Positions 18,246 through 26,003 of a DNA stretch of 41,510 nucleotides are shown here, piece by piece. The DNA lies in assembly GCA_013619105.1 (NCBI GenBank), contig JABXKU010000041.1, positions 1 through 41,510 on the forward strand, read 5' to 3'. The stretch is from Desulfuromonadales bacterium (GTDB taxonomy: Bacteria; Desulfobacterota; Desulfuromonadia; Desulfuromonadales; Syntrophotaleaceae). Under the pieces are notes generated by a model. That model was given only the letters and a program-made list of their open reading frames with translations. It was not told the DNA's origin and searched no databases. The translations under genes and the position numbers were made by a program. Positions within the stretch are counted from its first letter, which is position 1. Each line of letters begins with the position of its first letter.

Positions 18246-18755
18246 ATGATGGAAATACTCGATATTGTTGATGGTCAGGATTGTGTCATTGGTCAGGCAC
18301 CTCGATCGTCTTGCCACGGTAATCCGTCCTTGGTCCATCGGGTTGCTCATGTATTGGTATTTAACAGTGCTGGGCAGGTCCTGTTGCAAAAACGCTCTTG
18401 TTCTAAAGATGTTCAGCCCGGTCGCTGGGATACCAGCGTTGGCGGCCATCTTGACCCAGGAGAAGATTATCGGGCCGGCGCTTTAAGGGAGATGTCCGAG
18501 GAGTTGGGTATTGTTAACCAGCCCCTTAAACTTTTGTATTCCTAGCCCCATCGCAACGCCTTTGAGTCGGAAAATGTTACTTCTTTTTGGCTCTGCTACG
18601 ATGGGGTTGTTGAGTTTGATCGGCAGGAGATCGAAGCGGTTGCATTTTACTCCGTGGAAGAAGTTGCTCAAATACTAGGCAGTGGATTGTTCACCCCAAA
18701 CTTTGAACATGAATGGTGTTTGTTCATGGAGTGGGCGAGGAAGAGGGGGGGCTAA
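18246..18755 (+). pseudogene. YfcD-like Nudix hydrolase interrupted by an in-frame amber codon
   Basis: The frame begins Met-Met-Glu-Ile and carries a complete Nudix box: Gly-His-Leu-Asp-Pro-Gly-Glu, seven residues, then REMSEELGI. The N-terminal half matches the YfcD/isopentenyl-diphosphate-isomerase-like Nudix group, with VQPGRWDTSVGG. At codon 100 (18543-18545) there is a TAG. Reading on in the same frame without a shift gives PHRNAFESENVTSFWL and about 60 further residues, ending at a TAA at 18753-18755, as expected for the rest of the domain. A change of one base from a tyrosine codon would explain the stop. It could be a recent nonsense mutation, a base error, or natural readthrough. 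Without readthrough, the product lacks the end of the domain. It lies nine bases after the DUF2148 gene. Confidence 0.85.
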
Positions 18756-19021
18756 AGGCCCTACTTTTAGATACTTAAGTCCTGTTTTTTCTTATGCCGT
18801 GGCTTTGTTTTTACTTTTTGTTGTGGTGTAACCAGGTGGAGTTGGCAAATCATTAGTCTTGACTTGCCCATAAAAGCATCACAGTGCAAAGGTCGGTGTA
18901 TAAAAAATAAGCAAATCGGGGTCTCCGCACATGAGACTTCATGGGTAGATAGTTCATGTTTTCTTAAAAAATAGTTTTGATTCAATGTGTTAGCTCCTTG
19001 TTTCGGGTTGGTTAGTTGTTT
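18756..19021. promoter_or_regulatory. upstream region of glnBA with an inverted repeat
   Basis: This gene-free stretch probably carries activator sites for the sigma-54 promoter just downstream, but none can be assigned firmly. It contains a perfect inverted repeat, CATGA-GACT-TCATG, at 18930-18943, and a further TTCATG at 18953-18958. The sequence TGCAAAGGTCGGTGTA (about 18886-18901) only loosely resembles an NtrC site, with the half-site spacing one base too short. A minus-strand frame here (18767-19027) shows no family features. Confidence 0.4.
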
Positions 19022-19037
19022 TGGCAAGAGAATTGCT
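19022..19037 (+). promoter_or_regulatory. sigma-54 (RpoN) promoter of glnB-glnA
   Basis: TGGCAAGAGAATTGCT matches the -24/-12 consensus TGGCACG-N4-TTGCW at all but one position, with the GG and GC elements exactly spaced. It is the only such match I found in this region, and it lies 134 bases before the glnB start. Glutamine synthetase and PII genes are classic RpoN targets in proteobacteria, so nitrogen control through an enhancer-binding protein is expected. Transcription should begin near 19048. Confidence 0.85.
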
Positions 19038-19119
19038 CAGTTAAGGTATTAGTAGAAGAAGCAATCTTGGTTGCGCCCGATTTGCGGCAAGTAAATTTAT
19101 GGTAAAAGGCTGGAATTAA

Positions 19120-19509
<390 letters not shown>

Positions 19510-19586
19510 TTCTAAGCTATTGAAGCCGGGGGTTATCCGCCGGGTGTGGTTCTGAAAACGCATTAAAAATCTAAAGGAGCAGCACA

Positions 19587-20996
19587 ATGACGCCAAAAGA
19601 GGTACTTCAGTTTGCAAAAGAAAATAATGTCCAGATGGTCGATTACAAGTTTCTGGACTTTGTCGGTATCTGGCAACATTTCACCACCCCGGTGAGCGAG
19701 TTTGAAGAAGAGGTCTTTGAAGAGGGTCTCGGTTTTGACGGTTCTTCCATCCGCGGATGGCAGCCAATCCACAACAGCGACATGTCCATCGTTCCTGATC
19801 CCAGCACCGCGATGATCGATCCTTTCGTGGAAATGACCACCTTGAGCCTGATCTGCAACATTTTTGATCCGATCACCAAGGAAGGCTACAGCCGCGACCC
19901 CCGTTTCATCGCGCAGAAGGCCGAAGCTTACCTTAAGTCGACTGGCATCGGCGATACGGCCAATATTGGTCCTGAGCCCGAATTCTTCGTGTTTGAAGAC
20001 GTGCGTTATGCTTCCAGCTGCAACCAGTCCTTCTACAGTGTCGATAGCACTGAAGGTATCTGGAACACCGGCCGTGAAGAATACCCTAACCTCGGCTTCA
20101 AACCTCGCCACAAGGAAGGTTACTTCCCTTGCGCGCCTACCGATTCCCTGGTTGATCTGCGTAACGAAATGGTTCAAGTGCTGCAGAGCGTTGGCATGCG
20201 CATCGAAGCTTCTCACCACGAAGTGGCTACCGGTGGTCAGTGCGAAATCGACATGCGTTTCGATTCCCTGGTCAGCATGGGCGACACCCTGCAGTGGTTC
20301 AAATACATCATCAAGAACGTTGCCGTGCGCAATGGCAAGACCGTAACCTTCATGCCCAAGCCCCTGTTTGATGACAACGGCAGCGGCATGCACGTCCACG
20401 TTTCGATCTGGAAAGACGGCGTCAACACCTTCGCTGGCGATGGTTATTCCGGTCTGTCCAAAAATGCCCTTTACTTCATCGGCGGTATTGTCAAGCACGC
20501 CAAGGCTCTGTGTGCTTTCACCAACCCCAGCACCAACTCCTACAAGCGCCTGGTCCCTGGCTTCGAGGCTCCGGTAAACTTGGCTTACTCCGGCCGTAAC
20601 CGTTCTGCCGCACTGCGCATCCCGACCACTTCGAATCCTAAGTCCAAGCGTGTTGAGTACCGGACTCCCGATCCGTCTGCCAACGGCTACCTGTGCTTCT
20701 CCGCTATCCTGATGGCTGGTCTGGACGGCATCGAGAATAAAATTGATCCGGGCGAGCCTTTGGATAAAGACCTCTACGCTCTGCCTCCCGAAGAGATGGC
20801 CGACATTCCTTGCGTTGCTGGTACCCTGGACGAAGCTCTCAAAGCTCTCCAAGTCGACCACGACTTCCTGCTCAAGGGTGATGTCTTCACTGAAGACGTT
20901 ATCGAGAAGTGGATCGAGTACAAGACCGAAGCTGAAGTTAACCCGGTTCGCATGCGTCCGGTACCCGAAGAATTCGCTCTTTACTACGACTGCTAA
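19587..20996 (+). CDS. glnA: glutamine synthetase type I
   Basis: This 469-residue enzyme makes glutamine from glutamate, ammonia and ATP, and forms a dodecamer in the cytosol. The length and motifs match type I-beta enzymes: [10 protein letters not shown] near the start, the ammonium/glutamate region [11 protein letters not shown], the ATP site with [20 protein letters not shown] split over about 320-345, and DLYALPPEE with Tyr397, the adenylylation site. The site therefore suggests control by GlnE, which is not encoded in this window. The gene uses many C-ending codons, unlike its neighbours, as expected for a highly expressed gene. GGAGCAGCACA precedes the ATG. It is followed by a strong terminator. 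Confidence 0.97.
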   Translation: MTPKEVLQFAKENNVQMVDYKFLDFVGIWQHFTTPVSEFEEEVFEEGLGFDGSSIRGWQPIHNSDMSIVPDPSTAMIDPFVEMTTLSLICNIFDPITKEGYSRDPRFIAQKAEAYLKSTGIGDTANIGPEPEFFVFEDVRYASSCNQSFYSVDSTEGIWNTGREEYPNLGFKPRHKEGYFPCAPTDSLVDLRNEMVQVLQSVGMRIEASHHEVATGGQCEIDMRFDSLVSMGDTLQWFKYIIKNVAVRNGKTVTFMPKPLFDDNGSGMHVHVSIWKDGVNTFAGDGYSGLSKNALYFIGGIVKHAKALCAFTNPSTNSYKRLVPGFEAPVNLAYSGRNRSAALRIPTTSNPKSKRVEYRTPDPSANGYLCFSAILMAGLDGIENKIDPGEPLDKDLYALPPEEMADIPCVAGTLDEALKALQVDHDFLLKGDVFTEDVIEKWIEYKTEAEVNPVRMRPVPEEFALYYDC

Positions 20997-21020
20997 TCAA
21001 GCGTAAATGACAAAACAAAA

Positions 21021-21057
21021 AAAGCCCCCGGCCTTAAGACCGGGGGCTTTTTTTTTT
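21021..21057. terminator. bidirectional intrinsic terminator between glnA and thrC
   Basis: An 11-base-pair stem AAAGCCCCCGG (21021-21031) and CCGGGGGCTTT (21040-21050) with an eight-base loop is flanked by an A-rich run on the left and ten T residues on the right. It begins 24 bases after the glnA stop and can also end thrC transcription from the other strand. Confidence 0.95.
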
Positions 21058-21096
21058 AAGGATTCATGAAAAGGGACAGACTCTGAATGATCGTAA

Positions 21097-22485
21097 TCAG
21101 CAGCTATGCTGCTCGACAAAATTTCGTATAGCGTTGGTTTCGGCGTCAATGATTTCGCAACGGCTTGGGAGAGTTTCAATACCCTCGAGGGATTCAGGCA
21201 TCTCTGGCGAGGTGTTGATGGCTTCTTGCACGGCGTCTCCAAATTTGGCTGGATGGGCCGTGGCCAAGCAGATAAGCGGACACTCGCCACCGGTTTGTTC
21301 CTTGCCGACCTTGACACCGATAGCTGTATGCGGGTCGAGCACGTAACCGGTCTCCTGGTAAAAGTCTCGAATGGTGGCAATGGTTTCGCTGCGAGTGGCA
21401 GAGCCGCTGAGAAAGTCCTGAGCAACGCGTTGTTGTAGGTTCGAATCGAAAGTCAAACCGCCTGTGCTGGAAAAGTCAGCCATGGCCTTACGGACTTTGG
21501 CAGTGTCTTCATCCATTAGATAGTAAAGATAACGCTCAAAGTTGCTAGCTAATTGAATATCCATGGACGGTGCAGGTGTTTGTACCACGTCGGCGATGGA
21601 ATAGTCGCCTTGGCCGACGAAGCGGGACAGGATGTCGTTTTCGTTGGTGGCCAGAATCAGGCGACGAATGGGCAGGCCCATACGTTTGGCGATATATCCG
21701 GCAAAAATATCGCCAAAATTGCCGGTCGGTACAGAAAAATACGCTTCTTTGCAGCCAGTGTCCCGCTGTACTCGGCCAAAGGCATAGAAGTAATAAACAA
21801 CCTGCGCCAAAACCCTTGCCCAGTTGATGGAGTTTACCGCGCCTAAAGAAAGCCGGGATTTGAATTCAAGGTCTCCAAAAACCTCCTTAACGATGCGCTG
21901 ACCGTCATCAAAGGTCCCGCGGATAGCTAGGTTGAAGACGTTGGGGTCGGTGACGGTGGTCATCTGCAGTTCTTGTATGGGCGAAACTTTTTGATGGGGG
22001 TGCAGGATGAAGATGTTGATGTTTTCTTTGCCCCGCACCCCATAGATAGCGGCACTTCCGGTATCCCCGGAGGTGGCGCCAAGGATGTTCATTTTCTCAC
22101 CCCGTTCTTTCAATAGGTATTCAAACAGGTTGCCGAGGAACTGCAGAGCAACATCCTTGAAGGCCAGGGTAGGTCCATGAAACAATTCTAGGATGTAGAC
22201 GCCATCCTTGTGGATCACTGGGGTGACTTCATCGTGGTTGAAGGTGCGGTAAGAACGGTCGACCAAGTCCTTAAGGTCATCGGCTGGAATGCCTTCGGCA
22301 AATAAGGATATAATCCGTAATGCCAGTTCGGGATAGGCCATTTTACTCAGTGCTGCTATATCCCCGGCGCTCAGTTTGGGGATTTTGGCGGGTAGTAACA
22401 GGCCACCGTCGTCCGCGAGGCCCATCATGACAGCCTCTTTAAACGAAATTTCCTGAATCTTCCCGCGAGTGCTGATATATTGCAT
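21097..22485 (-). CDS. thrC: threonine synthase
   Basis: The 462-residue PLP enzyme converts O-phospho-L-homoserine to threonine, the last step of threonine synthesis. The N-terminus MQYISTRG and FKEAVMMGLADDGGLLLP match the long-form family of ThrC. The PLP lysine lies in GPTLAFKDVALQ and the phosphate-binding loop in ATSGDTGSAAI. The C-terminal lobe includes ATAHPAKFGDAVQ. The ribosome binding site GAGGAGA is about ten bases before the ATG. It is transcribed toward glnA with a shared terminator and has its own promoter at 22552-22547. No other threonine genes are adjacent. Confidence 0.95.
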   Translation of the reverse strand: MQYISTRGKIQEISFKEAVMMGLADDGGLLLPAKIPKLSAGDIAALSKMAYPELALRIISLFAEGIPADDLKDLVDRSYRTFNHDEVTPVIHKDGVYILELFHGPTLAFKDVALQFLGNLFEYLLKERGEKMNILGATSGDTGSAAIYGVRGKENINIFILHPHQKVSPIQELQMTTVTDPNVFNLAIRGTFDDGQRIVKEVFGDLEFKSRLSLGAVNSINWARVLAQVVYYFYAFGRVQRDTGCKEAYFSVPTGNFGDIFAGYIAKRMGLPIRRLILATNENDILSRFVGQGDYSIADVVQTPAPSMDIQLASNFERYLYYLMDEDTAKVRKAMADFSSTGGLTFDSNLQQRVAQDFLSGSATRSETIATIRDFYQETGYVLDPHTAIGVKVGKEQTGGECPLICLATAHPAKFGDAVQEAINTSPEMPESLEGIETLPSRCEIIDAETNAIRNFVEQHSC

Positions 22486-22546
22486 CGGTAGTAGTTCTCC
22501 TCAACATCAATTGTAAATAGGTGATAATTGTTTTTGACTGCCCAGC

Positions 22547-22555
22547 ATTATACCA
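22547..22555 (-). promoter_or_regulatory. extended -10 promoter of thrC
   Basis: On the minus strand TGG is followed by a perfect TATAAT (22552-22547), giving an extended -10 element. The -35 region, 17 bases upstream, is poor (TTTCAT), as is usual for extended -10 promoters. Transcription would start near 22540, about 55 bases before the thrC start. Confidence 0.55.
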
Positions 22556-22632
22556 GTTAAACTACTGGAATGAAATAGTGGGCTCCTACCGTGGGGCCAA
22601 TTTTGTATTCCAGGAATAGTTAAACTGCCTGG
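22553..22632. promoter_or_regulatory. paired operator-like repeats in the thrC/phosphodiesterase intergenic region
   Basis: CCAGT-TAAACT-ACTGG (22553-22568) lies directly upstream of the thrC -10. A second palindrome, CCAGG-N13-CCTGG, lies at 22610-22632. Both contain the same nine bases AGTTAAACT (22555-22563 and 22618-22626), 63 bases apart, which is six turns of the helix. This could be a repressor site pair; no regulator gene is near. No T-box element is visible. Confidence 0.4.
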
Positions 22633-22672
22633 TTGTCCAGACTTGCTATCATGATACTTTAAGGTTTTATTC

Positions 22673-23188
22673 GTGCAATACTCTTCCATTAAATGGCCCT
22701 GCCGTATTGGTATTATTTCTGATACTCATTTCGACGATGCTTGGTTTGATGACACACTGATACAATCCGTTCAAGAGCAACATTTTCAAGGAGTAGACCT
22801 TATTTTGCATGCGGGGGATTTGGTAGACCCGCAGATTCTAAGCCGTTTTACTACTTGTCCTATTCTGGCGGTGTGCGGCAATATGGATTCACCAACAGCT
22901 GATCTTGCCACGCGAAGGGTAATCTCTGCGGGCCCCTTTCGCATTGGACTCGCCCATGGTTGGGGCTCCCCGAAGGGGTTAGAGCAGCGTTTGTTAAATG
23001 AGTTTTCTACGGAAAACATAGATTGTTTGGTCTATGGCCACAGTCATATGCCAACCTGCAGATGGCAAGGAGAACAGTTTCTATTCAATCCTGGAAGCCC
23101 CACAGACCGCCGCAATGCGCCCTTCCATTCTGTAGGAATTTTAGAGGTTGCGGATACCATTCAGGGCCGTATTATTCCATTGGATTGA
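22673..23188 (+). CDS. YfcE-like metallophosphoesterase
   Basis: This 171-residue protein is a calcineurin-like phosphodiesterase of the MJ0936/YfcE family, which uses two metal ions. All motifs are visible: SDTHFD (about residues 16-21), LHAGDLVD (about 44-51), CGNMD (about 65-69), AHGWG, and YGHSHMP near 124-130. The C-terminus includes FNPGSPTDRR. Family members cleave phosphodiesters; the natural substrate is rarely known. The start is GTG at 22673, preceded by AAGG at some distance, and fits the family because the sheet strand RIGIISDTH follows after ten residues. It is divergent from thrC. Confidence 0.9.
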   Translation: MQYSSIKWPCRIGIISDTHFDDAWFDDTLIQSVQEQHFQGVDLILHAGDLVDPQILSRFTTCPILAVCGNMDSPTADLATRRVISAGPFRIGLAHGWGSPKGLEQRLLNEFSTENIDCLVYGHSHMPTCRWQGEQFLFNPGSPTDRRNAPFHSVGILEVADTIQGRIIPLD

Positions 23189-23262
23189 AACGCTTGCTGA
23201 TATTCCAGTTAGTTTTCATTCGGATACGGCTCTTTTTCCCAATCTCGGCGTCAATCCGCGCC

Positions 23263-23301
23263 CTTGCGTGTGCGGCGTAAACAGCTACGCCTCCGTGCAA
23301 G
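23263..23301. repeat. hairpin in the gap between the phosphodiesterase and HIT genes
   Basis: The 223-base gap 23189-23411 holds an inverted repeat. CTTGC...GGCGTA (23263-23279) pairs with TACGCC...GCAAG (23286-23301) around a six-base loop, with some internal mismatches. The hairpin lies within a minus-strand open frame without a start codon (see findings). No T-run follows, so it is not a classic terminator. It may be part of a dispersed repeat or a gene remnant. Confidence 0.5.
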
Positions 23302-23411
23302 CGCTTGATTTCCTTGACCTTGGGACCTGTTGTTGCAAAATAGGTGTAGTCGGTATTTTAACGGCTGATGGTTGTCGGGGCGATTAGCGACTCTGTTCCG
23401 AAGGAGGATTC

Positions 23412-23921
23412 ATGGTAAAGCATTTGTGGGCACCTTGGCGAATGAGCTATCTACAATGCAAGGATGAACAGTGCGACGATTGTGTTTTTTGTGTGGCAGA
23501 TAAGGATGATGAAGACAGTGAACGATTGGTCTTAGTTCGCGGGCGTCTTGCTTTTGTCATGATGAACAAGTTTCCTTATACCAATGGCCACCTTTTGATT
23601 GCTCCTTATCGTCACATTGCCGATATATCCGATATTGAAGATGAGGAAATGTTGGAGATGCACCAACTCTTGAAATTGTCTCGAAAGGTCTTGGATGCGT
23701 ATTGCAAGCCCCAGGGCTTTAATATAGGAATGAATATCGGTCCCATTGCCGGGGCGGGTATTGCGGATCATCTCCATTTACACCTTGTCCCACGCTGGGT
23801 TGGCGATACCAATTTTATGCCAGTTTTCGCCGAGGTTCGTGTGATCCCACAGCATTTGCAGGAAACCTATCGTCTGTTATCCCAGTGCTTTGCCGATTTG
23901 CAAAGAGAAGGCAACGAATAG
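23412..23921 (+). CDS. HIT-family hydrolase/phosphorylase
   Basis: The 169-residue protein has the histidine-triad motif HLHLHLVPRW (about residues 119-128), which acts on nucleotide phosphoanhydride or phosphoramidate bonds, as in Ap4A phosphorylases and hydrolases. The N-terminus MVKHLWAPWRMSYL and the cysteines in CKDEQCDDCVFC (about 18-29) are typical of this bacterial branch and may bind zinc. GGMN-type core NIGMNIGPIAGAGIADH precedes the triad. The length is usual. GAAGGAGG lies five bases before the ATG. The gene is not tightly linked to either neighbour. Confidence 0.92.
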   Translation: MVKHLWAPWRMSYLQCKDEQCDDCVFCVADKDDEDSERLVLVRGRLAFVMMNKFPYTNGHLLIAPYRHIADISDIEDEEMLEMHQLLKLSRKVLDAYCKPQGFNIGMNIGPIAGAGIADHLHLHLVPRWVGDTNFMPVFAEVRVIPQHLQETYRLLSQCFADLQREGNE

Positions 23922-24009
23922 TCTTCTTTGCTTTAGCGTGCCGAACAACGGATATTTAACGATATTATGATAACCTAAGCCTGTGCGAGGTAAGAAAGGA
24001 TTAATCGTT

Positions 24010-24609
24010 ATGATGGATTATTTTCAACAGGGGGGCCCACTTATGTGGCCGATCCTGCTGTGCTCAATTCTGGCTTTCGGAATTTTTCTCGAGCGGCTAT
24101 GGAATTTTTTCCGGGTCAACCGAGGTTCTCGTGAGTTGGTTAAAGAGGTTGAGGACCTGGTCGGAAAACAGCGCATCGATGAAGCCATTATTGTTTGTCA
24201 GCGTTACGGTACGCCTTTGGCACACATTCTTTTGGCGGCTCTGCGAGCCAAAGGCCGCAGTCGCGATCAGATTAAAACTGCGGTTGAAGAGGCCGGCGTC
24301 CGCGAATCAGCCCCTCTGGAACGATATCTTGGCTTACTCGGCACTATTGCTACGATTTCGCCCCTGCTCGGTCTGTTGGGCACAGTTCTCGGAATGATCA
24401 AAGCCTTTACAGTGATTGCGACTCAGGGTATGGGAACACCGGCGACCCTTGGTGGTGGTATCTCCGAAGCACTGATCACTACCGCTGCCGGGCTGTCCGT
24501 TGCTATTCCGGTGTTGTTGTTGCATAAATATCTTTCCAGCCGACTCGATAGCATCGTTCTGGAGATGGAAGCCAGTTCCTTGCGCCTGGTCGATATCCTG
24601 GGAGACTAG
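24010..24609 (+). CDS. MotA/TolQ/ExbB proton channel protein
   Basis: This 199-residue inner-membrane protein has three membrane segments (about 10-30, 105-130 and 148-175) and the family core GLLGTVLGMIKAFTVI with GGGISEALITTAAGLSVAIP. With its partner encoded two bases downstream, it should form a proton channel that uses the proton motive force to drive an outer-membrane or cell-wall process. Whether it is TolQ or ExbB cannot be decided; no tolA, tonB, tolB or pal is adjacent. A GTG-initiated longer frame begins at 23983, but the ATG at 24010 follows AAAGGA. The next genes are the partner, a ROK kinase and phosphofructokinase. Confidence 0.9.
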   Translation: MMDYFQQGGPLMWPILLCSILAFGIFLERLWNFFRVNRGSRELVKEVEDLVGKQRIDEAIIVCQRYGTPLAHILLAALRAKGRSRDQIKTAVEEAGVRESAPLERYLGLLGTIATISPLLGLLGTVLGMIKAFTVIATQGMGTPATLGGGISEALITTAAGLSVAIPVLLLHKYLSSRLDSIVLEMEASSLRLVDILGD

Positions 24610-24611
24610 AT

Positions 24612-25022
24612 ATGGCCTTTCTACGAAAAAAACGAGAAAGTCCACGGGTCGACCTGACCCCCATGGTCGATGTGGTGTTCCTGCTGTTGATCTTTTTTAT
24701 GATCTCTACCACCTTTGTTGAAACGCCGGGCATTTCGGTTAAACTTCCCGAGTCGTCCAGTCAGCAACGGCCGCAGGATGTGAAAGAGATCAAGGTCTAT
24801 GTGTCCAAAGAGGGTGATATTTTTCTCGGTAAAGATGCCGTTGACATGGCTGAGTTGCGACGGCGCCTGCGTGCCCATGGTTCCCGTGCCGCTGAGATGA
24901 CCTTTTTGTTACTGGCCGATAAGGAGGCCTTGCATGGCAAGGTTGTGGCCTTAATGGACCTAGCCAAGGAGACTGGATTTGCTAAGCTGGCGATTGCCAC
25001 GGAACAGCGGGAGCGGCGTTGA
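24612..25022 (+). CDS. ExbD/TolR biopolymer transport protein
   Basis: This 136-residue protein has a basic start (MAFLRKKRESPRVDLTPMVD), one membrane helix with VVFLLLIFFMISTTF, and a periplasmic domain. Asp20 in TPMVD is the conserved proton-carrying residue of the ExbD/TolR family. It starts two bases after its channel partner stops, and its stop codon TGA overlaps the TTG start of the ROK kinase. All four genes from 24010 to 27092 may be one operon. The C-terminal periplasmic part includes AEMTFLLLADKEALHGKVV, typical of the family. Confidence 0.9.
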   Translation: MAFLRKKRESPRVDLTPMVDVVFLLLIFFMISTTFVETPGISVKLPESSSQQRPQDVKEIKVYVSKEGDIFLGKDAVDMAELRRRLRAHGSRAAEMTFLLLADKEALHGKVVALMDLAKETGFAKLAIATEQRERR

Positions 25023-25957
25023 ATAAGACCGTGGCCATCGGTATCGACCTCGGCGGGACCAATTGCCGTGGTGCTCTGGTGACCAGAACCGGTCAGGTAT
25101 ACGCACAGTGCTCTATGCAAACGGACGCGACTGACGACCTACCGGCCTTTTTGCGGCGATTGACGGAGTTTTTCCGAGAACTACGCTGCCGCGCTGTTGA
25201 AAATGGACTGCATATTGCCGGGCTTGCTTGCGGCGTTGCAGGGATTGTCGATCCCGTAGGCAGGATTCGGTCCGCGCCCAATCTGCAATTACTAAATAAT
25301 TTTGAGTTACAGAGTTATCTGCAGCGAGAGTTTAATTTACCCGCTCTGGCCATTAACGATGCTAATGCCATTGCATGGGGAGAAGCCCAGTGTGGAGGTG
25401 GTCAGGGTTTTGATTCTTTTTTGACCCTTACCCTGGGAACAGGGGTTGGCGGAGGATTAATTCTTCAGCGCCGACTTTGGCAGGGAGTCTGCGGAGGAGC
25501 CGGAGAAATTGGCCATCTTGCTGTTGAGGCCATGGGGCGTCCCTGTGGTTGTGGCTCCCACGGCTGCCTGGAACAGTATGCTTCCGGGCAAGGGATCGTG
25601 AAAAATTTTCAGGAACTTGGCGGGGTAGAGGGGGAAGAAACCGTGGATAGTATCGGTATTGCCCGTTTAGCCCGCCGGGGAGACCCGGTTGCTCTGAGGG
25701 CGTTTGAGCTGGCTGGTCGCTATCTCGGCCAGGGAATTGCCGGGGTGGCCAATCTGCTCAATCTTGAAGCAGTCCTTTTTGCCGGGGGGCTCAGCGACTG
25801 TTTCGATCTGTTTCAGCCGTCGCTAGAGCAGGAACTGGCTGAACGTGCCTTTGCCGTCAATCATCACCAATTGCAGTTGGCTACAGCCCGTCTCGGCGAA
25901 CAGGCCGGTATGATAGGCGCAGCCAGCCTTTTGTTTGACCGTTTGGGACTTCGCTGA
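25019..25957 (+). CDS. ROK-family sugar kinase, probably glucokinase
   Basis: The 312-residue enzyme has the ATP motif IGIDLGGTNCRGALV (about residues 7-21), the sugar-binding and catalytic segment NDANAIAWGEA (about 113-123), the GTGVGGGLI loop, and the ROK zinc signature CGCGSHGCLEQ (about 180-190) preceded by GEIGHL. This set is expected of bacterial glucokinases that phosphorylate glucose with ATP. The start is a TTG overlapping the exbD-like stop, with GGGAG upstream. Phosphofructokinase follows after 46 bases. Specificity for glucose rather than fructose or N-acetyl sugars is inferred from motif and context. Confidence 0.88.
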   Translation: MNKTVAIGIDLGGTNCRGALVTRTGQVYAQCSMQTDATDDLPAFLRRLTEFFRELRCRAVENGLHIAGLACGVAGIVDPVGRIRSAPNLQLLNNFELQSYLQREFNLPALAINDANAIAWGEAQCGGGQGFDSFLTLTLGTGVGGGLILQRRLWQGVCGGAGEIGHLAVEAMGRPCGCGSHGCLEQYASGQGIVKNFQELGGVEGEETVDSIGIARLARRGDPVALRAFELAGRYLGQGIAGVANLLNLEAVLFAGGLSDCFDLFQPSLEQELAERAFAVNHHQLQLATARLGEQAGMIGAASLLFDRLGLR

Positions 25958-26003
25958 CTGCAGCTTAAATCCGTTTGCTACATTTGATGAAGGGGGTTCA
26001 GAC

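Noticed and set aside
14723-18755. new defence system
   Set aside because: The proteins are metabolic in type: no nuclease, toxin, reverse transcriptase or sensor pattern was seen here or elsewhere in the window.
18886-18901. NtrC binding site
   Set aside because: TGCAAAGGTCGGTGTA is only loosely palindromic and one base shorter than the usual site.
18767-19027. 86-codon minus-strand frame upstream of glnB
   Set aside because: It overlaps the start of the sigma-54 promoter, is rich in Lys/Gln/His and resembles no family.
19563-20861. 432-codon minus-strand open frame antisense to glnA
   Set aside because: It mirrors the strongly biased codons of glnA. The forward gene is unmistakable, and the reverse product has no family features.
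22486-22672. T-box leader of thrC
   Set aside because: Considered because amino-acid genes in related bacteria can have T-boxes, but the conserved AGGGTGGNACCGCG-type element is absent.
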